Below are positions 41,856-50,531 of a stretch of 64,000 bases of DNA, piece after piece. Under the pieces are notes generated by a model. The model did no database searches. It was not told the origin of the DNA and saw only the letters and a program-made list of their open reading frames with translations. Origin of the DNA: Algoriphagus terrigena DSM 22685 (GTDB lineage: Bacteria; Bacteroidota; Bacteroidia; Cytophagales; Cyclobacteriaceae); the NCBI RefSeq assembly GCF_000429445.1, contig NZ_AUBW01000011.1, forward strand, positions 1-64,000, given 5' to 3'. Every line of letters starts with the position of its first letter. Position 1 is the stretch's first letter. A program made the translations under genes and the position numbers.

Positions 41856-43817
41856 ATGAAAAACCCAAAAGTCTCTTGTTCTTTCTTTGGATTCTTGCTC
41901 TTGGCTTTCAATGTTGGAATCGGTGAGATTTTTTCTCAGGAGATCGGCGAGTTCAAGATCGTCAAATACAATAACCCCGGTGCGACTTCATTTGTAGGGG
42001 TGGGTCTTTGGGCTTGGCCCCTGCCGATGGATTACGACGGAGACGGCGATATGGATTTGTTGGTTTCTTGCCCGGATAAGCCGTTTAATGGACTATATTT
42101 CTTTGAAAACACGTCGGGAGAAAGCTTTCCTGTCTTCGAGCCGCCGGTTCGGCTAGGCCCGGCGATCCCGCAGGTGCAGGTGTCGCATACAGACGGCAAA
42201 GCTAGAGTTTTGGTGCCGGGGTCAGAATTAAAAGACTTTCAGAAAAGCATGGATCAAAGACCGGAAACACTTTTTCCGAAGGAAGAAATCCTGAAAGACT
42301 TTGCGAAAAATCCCCGATTCAATCAGTGGAAGATGGTCGACTACGACGGGGACGGCGATCAGGATATCTTGGTTGGGGTCGACGACTGGAGCGATTACGG
42401 TTGGGACAATGCGTTCAATGCCGAAGGCAAATGGACGAACGGTCCGCTTCACGGCTATGTCTACTATGTGGAAAATGAAAACAGTGCGTACCAAAATCGG
42501 GGTAGAATCCAGGTGAATGGCAGCGATCTGGACGTCTATGGAGCGCCTTCGCCTAATATGGCGGACTTTGACGGTGATGGGGATTTGGACCTGATTACCG
42601 GCGAGTTTCTGGACAAGATGACCTACTTCCAGAATACCGGAACCCGTACGAAACCTGAGTTTTCCGCCGGAAAACTCCTCAGCAATCCGCAGGGAATCAT
42701 CAAGATGGATCTGGAGATGATCCTGCCTGTCGCGGTCGATTGGGATCAGGATGGTTTGGTTGACTTGGTTGTAGGAGATGAAGATGGACGGGTTGCTTTG
42801 ATAAGAAACACCGGAGAGATCAAAGACGGGATCCCGGTTTTTGACTCGCCGAAATACTTCCGTCAGAAAGCTGAAAACCTCAAATTTGGTGCTTTGGTGA
42901 CACCTGTTTCATACGACTGGGATCAGGATGGTGACCTGGATATGGTGGCGGGAAATTCCGCCGGGTATATCGCCTGGATCGAAAATCTAAAGGATGGCCC
43001 GGCTCCGACTTGGGCCGAACCCGTACTTTTGGAAGTGGATGGAAAGCCCTTTCGGGTGCAGGCTGGTGACAGCGGCTCGATCCAAGGGCCGGCCGAAGCC
43101 AAGTGGGGTTACACAACATTATCAGTCGCAGACTGGGATGGAGACGGCAGTGGCGACCTGCTCATCAATTCGATCTGGGGGAAAGTAGAATGGCTCAAAA
43201 ATGCCGGGAATGGAACACTCCTGGCCCCAATGTCGGTGGAAGTAGCCTGGGGAAATCTACCAGTCCCATCTCCAGCCTGGAACTGGTGGAAGCCTTCAGC
43301 GACAGAACTCTCCACCCAATGGAGAACTACTCCCTACGCCATCGACTGGAACAAAGACGGCTTGATGGATCTGGTGATGCTGGATCACGAGGGCTATTTG
43401 GCTTTTTTTGAGAGAAGAATGATTGACGGGAAATTGATGCTCACACCAGGTCAGCGGATTTTCTACGGAGAAAATGGGTCGGTTTTTGGAAACAAAAATG
43501 AAGTCGTCGATCAAGCTCCGGGGATCTTGAGACTGAACAACCGGGAAGCAGGCGGAAGCGGCAGACGCAAGCTTAGCTTTCTCGACTGGGATGGCGACGG
43601 TGACATGGATCTGCTGGTCAACAGCATCAACGTTTCCCTTTTTGAGCAGGTGAAATCCGAGGATGGTAGAGTCTATTTCAAAAACCACGGCCAACTCGCT
43701 CCGAATATTCTGGCGGGACATACGACCAGCCCGACCTTTGTCGACTGGAACAAAAACGGAACATGGGACGTCCTCGTAGGCGCCGAAGATGGACATTTCT
43801 ATTACTTGGCCAGATAG
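41856..43817 (+). CDS. Exported FG-GAP/VCBS repeat protein with nine calcium-binding-like loops
   Basis: The ATG at 41856 begins a signal peptide (MKNPKVSCSFFGFLLLAFNVG). The 653-residue body repeats the D-x-D-x-D-G-D-x-D pattern nine times (for example DYDGDGDMDLL, DFDGDGDLDLITG, DWDQDGLVDLVVG, DWDGDGDMDLLVN, DWNKNGTWDVLVG). It is a beta-propeller, as in integrin-type FG-GAP folds. Such proteins bind ligands or, when fused, support glycan lyases. No catalytic domain is recognised. It is followed by a DUF3748 lipoprotein (5-base gap) and a kinase; a secreted sugar-polymer-binding role is inferred. Confidence 0.88.
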   Translation: MKNPKVSCSFFGFLLLAFNVGIGEIFSQEIGEFKIVKYNNPGATSFVGVGLWAWPLPMDYDGDGDMDLLVSCPDKPFNGLYFFENTSGESFPVFEPPVRLGPAIPQVQVSHTDGKARVLVPGSELKDFQKSMDQRPETLFPKEEILKDFAKNPRFNQWKMVDYDGDGDQDILVGVDDWSDYGWDNAFNAEGKWTNGPLHGYVYYVENENSAYQNRGRIQVNGSDLDVYGAPSPNMADFDGDGDLDLITGEFLDKMTYFQNTGTRTKPEFSAGKLLSNPQGIIKMDLEMILPVAVDWDQDGLVDLVVGDEDGRVALIRNTGEIKDGIPVFDSPKYFRQKAENLKFGALVTPVSYDWDQDGDLDMVAGNSAGYIAWIENLKDGPAPTWAEPVLLEVDGKPFRVQAGDSGSIQGPAEAKWGYTTLSVADWDGDGSGDLLINSIWGKVEWLKNAGNGTLLAPMSVEVAWGNLPVPSPAWNWWKPSATELSTQWRTTPYAIDWNKDGLMDLVMLDHEGYLAFFERRMIDGKLMLTPGQRIFYGENGSVFGNKNEVVDQAPGILRLNNREAGGSGRRKLSFLDWDGDGDMDLLVNSINVSLFEQVKSEDGRVYFKNHGQLAPNILAGHTTSPTFVDWNKNGTWDVLVGAEDGHFYYLAR

Positions 43818-43822
43818 AACAA

Positions 43823-45295
43823 ATGAATCTTAATCAATCAACTAGAGCTCTCAGGTCTTTGCTCTCCAAATATTTCCCGGAGCGCCGAATGATTCTGGCA
43901 CTTGGCGCCCTTATCCTAAACGCTTGCTCTCAACCAACAAACCAAACTACTGTGAATCTTACTCCCAACCCCAACGCCGAAGAAAGACAACTGACTCAAG
44001 GACTTCAGGGACATTTTGTGAACCATCGCCAGGCAATTTCCCCCGATGACCAGTGGGTGGCATTTGACGGCAGGGGAGAAGACCCTAAGATGGGTGAAAA
44101 CGACCTTATCGGAATGGTCAATCTTCATTCGGGCGAAGTCAAGGAGCTATATCGGGTTCCTGGACAGCAAGTCTATGGCCCAGGTTCCGGAGCGGTAAGT
44201 TTCAATCCTCAGGGCGGTGAAGTGGCGTTTATTCGCGGTCTGCTTTCTGCAAGCCCGGAGTATCCGTACGATTTGACGAGAAGATCTGCGATAGGCTTGG
44301 ACTTGCGAAATATGGACAATCCAGTGCCGCGAAACCTCGATGCAAGGGATATCACGGCACCTTACACCCCCGGCGCGCTGCGGGGCGGGAGCCATGCTTA
44401 CGGCTACACCGCCGACGGCAAGTGGATCAGTTTCACCTACAATGACGCCGTACTACTGGAGACTGCCAAGACAGATTCGACGGTGAAAGATATCCGTACG
44501 GTTGCCTTCTTGATCAAAGGAAAAGCCGTGGAGGTTCAGACCGAGCTTGCGGGACAGGAGTTTTCCGGGACTGGTTTTTCAGTCATTGCGGCGGAGGTAG
44601 TTCCTTTTCCCACACCGGGCTCGGATGAGATTCAAAAGGCAGCCGAGGAAACTTGGGTGGGCATGGATGGCTTTACCCGAGCCAACGGCGAAAGGGTTTA
44701 TCGGGCAATGGCATATCTCGGCGATGTCGTGACAGCGGATGGAAAAGTAGTGACGGAGGTTTTTGTGACCGAGATTCCGGAGGATTGGGAGCAGAGTCTG
44801 GTGGATACAGACTTGAATGGCTCGGCGACCAAGATGCCCGAAATGCCAAAGGCTTTCATTCAAAGAAGGGTGACCTTCCTGGCAGATAAGAAATATCCGG
44901 GAGTAGAAGGACCGAGACATTGGTTGAGAACTTCCAAAAGCGGAAATCGGATTTTCTTCTACGCAAAGTCTGATGATGGAATCGTACAGCTGCACTCAGT
45001 GTCACCCAATGGCGGTGAACCCGTGCAAATTACGCACAATGATTTTTCACCCGAAACAGGCTTCAGTCTGAGTCCGGATGAGAATTGGGTCGTTTTTGGT
45101 CACCAAAACCGGATATATCTGACGGAGGTCACCAGCGGCAAGACCACGCTCGTGGGACCTGCCCCGCAAGCCAATCACGGCCAGCTGTGGAACTTCAACT
45201 GGTCCTATTCCGGACAAACGCTGGTATATAACAAGAGAGTGGACGAAGCCGGCGGATCATTTTTTCAGATTTTCACCCTGAATCCTTTTCAATAA
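43823..45295 (+). CDS. DUF3748-family (E. coli YidR-like) lipoprotein
   Basis: The frame matches the E. coli YidR/DUF3748 pattern as I recall it: VNHRQAISPDDQWVAFDGRG, ITAPYTPGALRGGSHAYGY, ISFTYNDAVL, PTPGSDEIQKAAEETWVG, FIQRRVTFLADKKYPG and GNRIFFYAKSDDGIVQL. It is a WD40-like TolB-type propeller. It differs from YidR by an N-terminal hydrophobic stretch with lipobox ILNACSQP, so it is probably exported. I chose the ATG at 43823; an ATG at 43889 would give a shorter leader. It is part of the sugar operon. Confidence 0.82.
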   Translation: MNLNQSTRALRSLLSKYFPERRMILALGALILNACSQPTNQTTVNLTPNPNAEERQLTQGLQGHFVNHRQAISPDDQWVAFDGRGEDPKMGENDLIGMVNLHSGEVKELYRVPGQQVYGPGSGAVSFNPQGGEVAFIRGLLSASPEYPYDLTRRSAIGLDLRNMDNPVPRNLDARDITAPYTPGALRGGSHAYGYTADGKWISFTYNDAVLLETAKTDSTVKDIRTVAFLIKGKAVEVQTELAGQEFSGTGFSVIAAEVVPFPTPGSDEIQKAAEETWVGMDGFTRANGERVYRAMAYLGDVVTADGKVVTEVFVTEIPEDWEQSLVDTDLNGSATKMPEMPKAFIQRRVTFLADKKYPGVEGPRHWLRTSKSGNRIFFYAKSDDGIVQLHSVSPNGGEPVQITHNDFSPETGFSLSPDENWVVFGHQNRIYLTEVTSGKTTLVGPAPQANHGQLWNFNWSYSGQTLVYNKRVDEAGGSFFQIFTLNPFQ

Positions 45296-45327
45296 AAACA
45301 CTCAGATCAATCGCTTTGCAGCAAATT

Positions 45328-47004
45328 ATGGAACGTAACTATGTCATCGGAGTGGACTTTGGATCTGATTCCGTAAGGTCAATCGTAGTGGATACAGCGG
45401 ACGGGAGAGTCCTTGCGACCTCGGTTTTTGCATATCCCCGTTGGAAAAAAGGGGCATACTGCAACCCAGCCAAAAGCCAATACCGCCAGCATCCTCTGGA
45501 CCATTTGGAAGGACTGGAAAAGACCATCGTTGCCGTTGTGCAGCAATCGGGAATTGAGCCAAAGCTGATCAAAGGAATCGGAATCGATGCGACCGGTTCC
45601 TCGCCCATGCCTTTGCAAAGGAACGGCGAACCTCTGGCTTTCGCGCCTGAATTCGCCGAAGATCCCGATGCGATGATGGTGCTCTGGAAAGACCACTCTG
45701 CCATCACTGAGGCCGAAGAGATCACCCGACTCGCCAAGAGCTGGGGTGGGGTAGACTATACCCGATACTCAGGTGGGATGTACAGTTCGGAGTGGTTTTG
45801 GGCCAAAATCCTCTTTATCTATCGAAATAATCCTGCAATTGCACAGGCTCAACCCAATTGGGTCGAGCATTGCGACTACATCGCCGGAGAGTTGACTGGA
45901 TTGCTGACGCCGGAAAGCATCAAACGCAGCCGTTGCGGCGCGGGGCATAAAGGACTCTGGCACGCGTCCTGGGGAGGATTTCCTTCCGTAGATTTTTTGA
46001 AAAAACTTCATCCGGAACTGGCGACCTTGGTCCAGATGATGGGAGATGAAACCTTGACATCTGATCAGTCTGCAGGAAATCTTTCAGCAAAATGGGCGGA
46101 GAAACTAGGCCTATCTGCCGATACCGTGGTAGCTGTCGGTACGATCGACGCCCATGCGGGAGCTGTCGGCGCGGGCGTGAAACCCGGCACCTTGGTCAAG
46201 GTCATGGGCACTTCCACCTGTGACATGCTTGTGGCAAAGTACGACGAGGTGGATCCTGAGCCGGTACCCGGAATCAGCGGGCAGGTGGATGGGTCGATTC
46301 TTCCCGAATTGATCGGCTTTGAGGCTGGCCAAGCGGGTTTTGGGGACTTTCTCGCCTGGTACAAAAGGCTGATTTCCGATCCGGTTTTTGAGCTTATCCA
46401 ACAGAGTAAATTGCTGGAGCCGCAGCTGAAAGATCAGTTGACTGCCGAGATTTCGGATAAGTTGATGGGCTACCTGAATGCTGAGGCGATGACGATTCCT
46501 CTGGATTCTTCGGTGATTGCGGTCGACTGGATCAATGGCCGTAGATCGCCTGGACTGAATGAATCCTTGAAAAGTGCGCTGGCAGGTTTGGATATGGGTG
46601 TCGGAAACGGGCATGTGTTTAAGGCGTTGGTGGAAGCGCTTTGCTTTGGCTCCAAACGGATCATTGAGTGGTTTAGGCAAAACGGTGTCCGAATCGACGA
46701 AGTGGTCGGGATCGGTGGCATTGCCAAGAAATCCCCGTTTCTGGTTCAGACGCTTGCAGATATTCTTGATATGCCGATTGGGGTATCAGCCTCCGAACAG
46801 ACCCCGGCCTTGGGAGCAGCGATCTATGCTGCTGTCGCTTCAGGGATTTATCCCCGATTGCAGGACGCTTCCGATGCCATTGCCAGTCCCAAGCAGGAGG
46901 AGTATCATCCGATCGCTGCAAATGTTGAATACTTTCAAAGGAAGTATCAGGAGTATTTGGCTCTGGGCGGATTTTTGGAGTTTGGCGCTGATTCGGCGAG
47001 CTAA
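45328..47004 (+). CDS. araB: FGGY carbohydrate kinase, ribulokinase (AraB)-like
   Basis: It phosphorylates a ketopentose or similar sugar with ATP, in the cytoplasm. Starting from ATG 45328 (an upstream in-frame TTG is less likely), it has the actin-like N-domain motif YVIGVDFGSDSVRSIVVD and the ribulokinase-typical GIGIDATGSSPMPL. Also visible are KVMGTSTCDMLVA in the middle and GGIAKKSPFLVQTLADI with PALGAAIYAA near the C-terminus. The 558 residues match AraB length. Together with the upstream isomerase it could form a pentose or deoxy-sugar route; the exact substrate is not defined by sequence. Confidence 0.88.
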   Translation: MERNYVIGVDFGSDSVRSIVVDTADGRVLATSVFAYPRWKKGAYCNPAKSQYRQHPLDHLEGLEKTIVAVVQQSGIEPKLIKGIGIDATGSSPMPLQRNGEPLAFAPEFAEDPDAMMVLWKDHSAITEAEEITRLAKSWGGVDYTRYSGGMYSSEWFWAKILFIYRNNPAIAQAQPNWVEHCDYIAGELTGLLTPESIKRSRCGAGHKGLWHASWGGFPSVDFLKKLHPELATLVQMMGDETLTSDQSAGNLSAKWAEKLGLSADTVVAVGTIDAHAGAVGAGVKPGTLVKVMGTSTCDMLVAKYDEVDPEPVPGISGQVDGSILPELIGFEAGQAGFGDFLAWYKRLISDPVFELIQQSKLLEPQLKDQLTAEISDKLMGYLNAEAMTIPLDSSVIAVDWINGRRSPGLNESLKSALAGLDMGVGNGHVFKALVEALCFGSKRIIEWFRQNGVRIDEVVGIGGIAKKSPFLVQTLADILDMPIGVSASEQTPALGAAIYAAVASGIYPRLQDASDAIASPKQEEYHPIAANVEYFQRKYQEYLALGGFLEFGADSAS

Positions 47005-47171
47005 GAGGGGTTTAGCATTCGATCAAAATAGATGTTTAAAGCTCACGGAGTAGACCACAGGTTTTTTTGAATACAGTCTTTAAAGGGCCGTAGCATAGAG
47101 ATCGATTTGTTGTTGATTGATTTTCAGGTAGATAATTTCTATTTTTCATATCAATCTCAAAAAATCTAGCC

Positions 47172-47711
47172 ATGAAAATTCTTAAAATCCTGGGCATCAT
47201 TGTCCTCGTTTTGATTGTCGTTCCGCTGATTGTTGCGCTTTTTGTGCCCAAGGAGTATGGCGTTACCAGGACAGTGGTGATCCATCGCCCACTCGATGAG
47301 GTGTATGACTTTGCTAAATACCTCAAGAATCAAAACCAATACGGTAAGTGGAACCTGATTGATCCTGCGATGGAGCATTATTATGAAGGAGAGGACGGCA
47401 CGATCGGCTTCGTGTCCGGTTGGAAAAGTGAGAATCCTCAAGTTGGGCATGGTGAACAGGAGATCACGGGGATTGAGGAAAGGCAGCGGATAGATTATGA
47501 ACTTCGGTTTCTGGAGCCGTTCCAAAGTACAGACAAGGCGTTTATGACCTTTGCGGAGGTTGGCCCTGATCAAACAGAAGTGGGTTGGGGATTTGACGGG
47601 AAGATGGCCTATCCCATGAACCTCATGATTCCAATTATGGGCATGGAGGAGATGCTTGGGGATGATTTTCAGACTGGGCTGGAAAATCTGAAGCAGATAT
47701 TGGAAAAGTGA
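47172..47711 (+). CDS. SRPBCC-family protein with N-terminal membrane anchor
   Basis: The 179-residue protein has an N-terminal hydrophobic helix (ILGIIVLVLIVVPLIVALFV). A START/polyketide-cyclase-like domain follows (YGVTRTVVIHRPLDEVYDFAKYLKNQNQYGKW, then GWGFDGKMAYPMNLMIPIMG). Members bind hydrophobic ligands or modify lipids; no specific ligand can be named. It appears to be monocistronic. Confidence 0.85.
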   Translation: MKILKILGIIVLVLIVVPLIVALFVPKEYGVTRTVVIHRPLDEVYDFAKYLKNQNQYGKWNLIDPAMEHYYEGEDGTIGFVSGWKSENPQVGHGEQEITGIEERQRIDYELRFLEPFQSTDKAFMTFAEVGPDQTEVGWGFDGKMAYPMNLMIPIMGMEEMLGDDFQTGLENLKQILEK

Positions 47712-48027
47712 AACGGAGGGAGGCCGGCAATTTCCTTCCCAGTTTTTCATCTAGATTCAATAAAATTGACGCAGGGGTGACTTCCTGAAAAAGCAAAACC
47801 TGCCGGAACCCATCCCGGCACGTCCACTGAAGTTCTAAACTTCAGTCCTCACCCCAAGGTTCTTTTTTAGCCCGGATCCTAATCTTCTTGTTCGGTCTTG
47901 CCGGTCTTTTTACGCTTTTCATGGATTCTGTCGAAGTCCTCCTCCTGAGGAGGTCTGGCTCCCTGATTGTTTCCCGGAGTCTTTCTGTTGGTCCCTTTGT
48001 CCACATCGTCGTCGTGTTTTTTGGCCA
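47712..48027. repeat. Intergenic palindromes, including a perfect 9-3-9 inverted repeat
   Basis: At 47826-47846, ACTGAAGTT-CTA-AACTTCAGT is a perfect palindrome. Just before it, TGCCGG (47801-47806) pairs with CCGGCA (47815-47820). Both lie between convergent genes, outside coding sequence. They look like a REP-type repeat element; no clean terminator T run follows. The feature spans the intergenic stretch, which also holds the 3' end of the small minus-strand gene. Confidence 0.6.
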
Positions 48028-48028
48028 T
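47879..48028 (-). CDS. Very small hydrophilic protein of unknown function
   Basis: From the ATG at 48028 the 49-residue frame is highly charged and low in hydrophobic residues (AKKHDDDVDKGTNRKTPG, then HEKRKKTGKTEQED). It is probably disordered. Small Lys/Asp-rich proteins of this type occur in Bacteroidota, but I do not recognise a named family. No partner gene is evident. Expression is unproven. Confidence 0.4.
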   Translation of the reverse strand: MAKKHDDDVDKGTNRKTPGNNQGARPPQEEDFDRIHEKRKKTGKTEQED

Positions 48029-48189
48029 TCCGAGTCGCGGGATGATATATATATTTAGCGAAGTTTGCATAGTCAAGTGGTAGGTTGGTGGTATGATTGA
48101 ATCGAGTTTTTGCTCAGTAACTACGAGCGAGAGGTTTGTAAATAGGGGATTATGGAGTCAATTTGGGCAAATATCATCCTTTACCTGCC

Positions 48190-48531
48190 TTACAGTTCCT
48201 TGAGCTCCTCCAAATCGCAGACAGGAACCCGCTTGATAAACTCGTTGTAATACTGATTGTCCTCGTCAGAGTAGGTTCCATACGCGTTCAGGATAAAGCC
48301 TTTTTCTCCGGAGTCGCTGTGCAAAAGATAGATCACCGCCATGTCCGAAGGGTCAGATTCTCCTTCGAAGCGATAAGTCTTCACGATCTTGAGCTGCTCG
48401 GGCTGTAATATTTCTTGGCCCTCATCAAACTTTGCTCCGGCTCTGCTGATGTTCAGTTCCTTGCCGTAGCCTTTCTCAGGCAACTTATTCAATACCTGCG
48501 AGTAGGTAGTCATTTCCTTGGATGTGCTCAT
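48190..48531 (-). CDS. Small conserved cytoplasmic protein (often annotated as a PRPP-synthetase-like fragment)
   Basis: The 113-residue protein has no signal peptide. It has the pattern VKTYRFEGESDPSDMAVIYLL, then GEKGFILNAYGTYSDEDNQY, seen in small Bacteroidota proteins that databases often label phosphoribosylpyrophosphate synthetase. It is far too short for that enzyme and lacks its nucleotide motifs, so that label is not supported. Function unknown; the N-terminal half (TTYSQVLNKLPEKGYGKELNI) looks helical. It is a single gene with no obvious neighbours. Confidence 0.7.
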   Translation of the reverse strand: MSTSKEMTTYSQVLNKLPEKGYGKELNISRAGAKFDEGQEILQPEQLKIVKTYRFEGESDPSDMAVIYLLHSDSGEKGFILNAYGTYSDEDNQYYNEFIKRVPVCDLEELKEL

Positions 48532-49063
48532 GGTTTCTAGGTTTTAGTGAGAAACTAGTCTCTGTTGAACTGACTGTTGCAAGTCCGATTCCATTCGCTC
48601 CCTGACGGGAACTTGTTTTAATGTAGATTTCAAAAAGTGCGAAGAGACGACCTAGAAGCTTGTTTTTACAAAAACCAGAGAGTTGGAGTCTAGGGTAGCC
48701 ATCTGCTAGAAGTGGTAGGTATGCCCCGATGTGTGGCGTTTTTGAAGAAAAGATTACCCGTGCGGTTAAAAGGTGTGAGATGATCCGGAGGTGTAACAGG
48801 GCCTCGAGCACCCTTGTCCGTTTTAGGAAATCGGGTTAGTCTGGAGTTGTAGCCTTAATTAATAGCAGGAAATAGGATGCCTACCTATCATCCGTCTTTA
48901 GTTTTTCATGAAGTCATTCCCACCAATTTTTGGCTTTTCCTCGCCTTGTCAGCTTGATCGGCGATCCTAATCGCCAGTCCAGATGCGAAGAAAGGGGTTT
49001 TTGCGGACTCATTCTGTCGAGTTAAGCGGTGGATCTGATCGAGTAAGGTGGGTGCAAGTTCTT
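48532..49063. other. Intergenic stretch without recognisable genes
   Basis: About 530 bases hold no convincing frame on either strand. A small hairpin (GGCGAT at 48960-48965, ATCGCC at 48970-48975) lies near the right end, but has no T run. Confidence 0.5.
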
Positions 49064-50464
49064 TTATTTTGTGACTACATAAAACGGGATATTATGAGAA
49101 GCTACATTTTCAACCCCGTCATAAGCAAAAATAAAAATCCTATAAGGTCCTTCTTCTTCGGGGGCCTTGAACCTTACACTGTTGTCGTCTACGTTCTGAA
49201 TTAGATTTTCCATACTATAGTCGCTCACAGTGTAGTCATAACCCTCCCGTTCGATAAAGTAATTTCCTTCATGTCTGATTTCCCATCTGTAAGTCAGGGA
49301 GTCCCCGTCGGGATCTTCTGTTAATGCCTTGGCAACATATTCTCTGTTGTTTTCCAGATATACATTGTCATTCACAGCACCTTGGTCCGTTTCGATAACC
49401 ATGTCTGTAATATTCGGCGCTGAATTGTCTGCCCTTTGGCCTGACCATGCATACTTTAAAAAATGCAGTGATTCGGTTTTATATCCCTCTTGGGAGAATA
49501 AGCTGAACCAAGTTGGCGTTGCTTCATACTTGTAGCCCCAGTAAAACGCATAGCTTCCCACTAACATGGAAGAGTCTTCGCTGATTTTATCCCAATATTT
49601 CTTAGTCAAGGCTCTTTTTTCTGAGCTACTCAATTCCTTTGGTGCCCCCCACTCAGTACCTGTAACCTCCCAGTGGCCATCAGAGCCCCATTCGGATAGC
49701 ATAAAGGCCTTGCCCCAACCTTTTTCCTCATATACTCTTTCAAAAGCCTTATCGATTTTCTGGAATGCATTAAATCCCAAGATGTCGATATTCGGCATGA
49801 GGTGTCTGTAGGATGCGATTCTATTTTGAGAGAAGACATCTACAGCAGTCATGGTCGGGTGATTTGGGTCCACTTCCTTGATCATCTTTGCGACCTTGTC
49901 GGTGATGTAAAAAACCACCGGTCGTGAACCTCCCCCGTATTCTTTTACTTCATTGCCTACTCCCCACATCAGCAAGGCAGGGTGATCTTTGTACTTTTCG
50001 ATAAACGGCCTTAGCTCTTCGATCTTCTCATCAACCTCCCAAAATTTCCCATAGTTGAAATCATTTCCCCAAGCAGGCCGGCCGATTTCAACCCCTAGGG
50101 TAACGGTCAATCCCAGTTGGTGGGCCTCATCTAGGATCCTGTCAGCATCATGCAGGCTCCAAGTCCTCACAGAATTGCCCCCGTATTCAGCAACCAGATC
50201 CAAATGTTGGATTCCCGCAGCCCCTTTTATCAAGTACGGCTTTCCATGTCGGTAGAGCTTGGCCCGTCCTTTTTCATATCTTACTTCAACAGTGGGAGTC
50301 CGATTTTCTGCAACCTCATTGTTACAAGCGGAAAAAAGGATTAAAACAAGATTAAACAGGAAAAATATCCTGTGTCTATAAATAGCACATTCGGACTTAG
50401 GTAAGAGTAAGAGATCTCGAACTTGCAAAATTATTTTTGTTTTCTTCTCGGAATGTAAAAGCAA
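49064..50464 (-). CDS. Exported glycoside hydrolase lipoprotein, GH2/GH5-like TIM barrel plus PKD/Ig-like domain
   Basis: It has a lipobox (LFNLVLILFSACNNE), then a TIM-barrel domain at about 60-340. Acid/base Glu is in LLMWGVGNEVKEYG, and the probable nucleophile Glu is in AFMLSEWGSDGHW, as in GH-A clan families (GH2 barrel, GH5). A C-terminal domain at about 350-466 (DPDGDSLTYRWEIRH) is PKD/Ig-like. The same arrangement is the end of the divergent fusion protein at 50532, so the two are paralogous partners. The start is uncertain: only TTG or other non-ATG codons are available at 50464 or 50428. The substrate is a beta-linked glycan by analogy only. Confidence 0.82.
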   Translation of the reverse strand: MLLHSEKKTKIILQVRDLLLLPKSECAIYRHRIFFLFNLVLILFSACNNEVAENRTPTVEVRYEKGRAKLYRHGKPYLIKGAAGIQHLDLVAEYGGNSVRTWSLHDADRILDEAHQLGLTVTLGVEIGRPAWGNDFNYGKFWEVDEKIEELRPFIEKYKDHPALLMWGVGNEVKEYGGGSRPVVFYITDKVAKMIKEVDPNHPTMTAVDVFSQNRIASYRHLMPNIDILGFNAFQKIDKAFERVYEEKGWGKAFMLSEWGSDGHWEVTGTEWGAPKELSSSEKRALTKKYWDKISEDSSMLVGSYAFYWGYKYEATPTWFSLFSQEGYKTESLHFLKYAWSGQRADNSAPNITDMVIETDQGAVNDNVYLENNREYVAKALTEDPDGDSLTYRWEIRHEGNYFIEREGYDYTVSDYSMENLIQNVDDNSVRFKAPEEEGPYRIFIFAYDGVENVASHNIPFYVVTK

Positions 50465-50497
50465 AATAACGTGATTTGTATTTCAAAAGCAAAATAA
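50457..50497. repeat. Direct repeat in the divergent promoter region
   Basis: AAAAGCAAAATAA occurs at 50457-50469 and again at 50485-50497, spaced by 28 bases. A similar AAAACAAAAATAA lies on the minus strand near 50430-50445. Placed between two divergent glycan genes, these could be binding sites of a shared regulator. Confidence 0.4.
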
Positions 50498-50505
50498 TGT
50501 ATTTG
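50475..50505 (+). promoter_or_regulatory. Promoter of the GT2-hydrolase fusion gene
   Basis: TTTG (50475-50478), 19 bases, then TGTATTTG (50498-50505) match the Bacteroidota consensus with one substitution (TG for TA). The expected start, near 50512, gives a leader of about 20 bases. Confidence 0.65.
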
Positions 50506-50531
50506 AAGTTGCTGATCACTTTTGGTTACAG

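Noticed and set aside
47711..47745. Possible terminator after the SRPBCC gene
   Set aside because: The stem is interrupted by bulges and the T tract is short.
48485..48811. Minus-strand frame upstream of the small conserved gene
   Set aside because: It overlaps that gene in another frame and lacks a family pattern.
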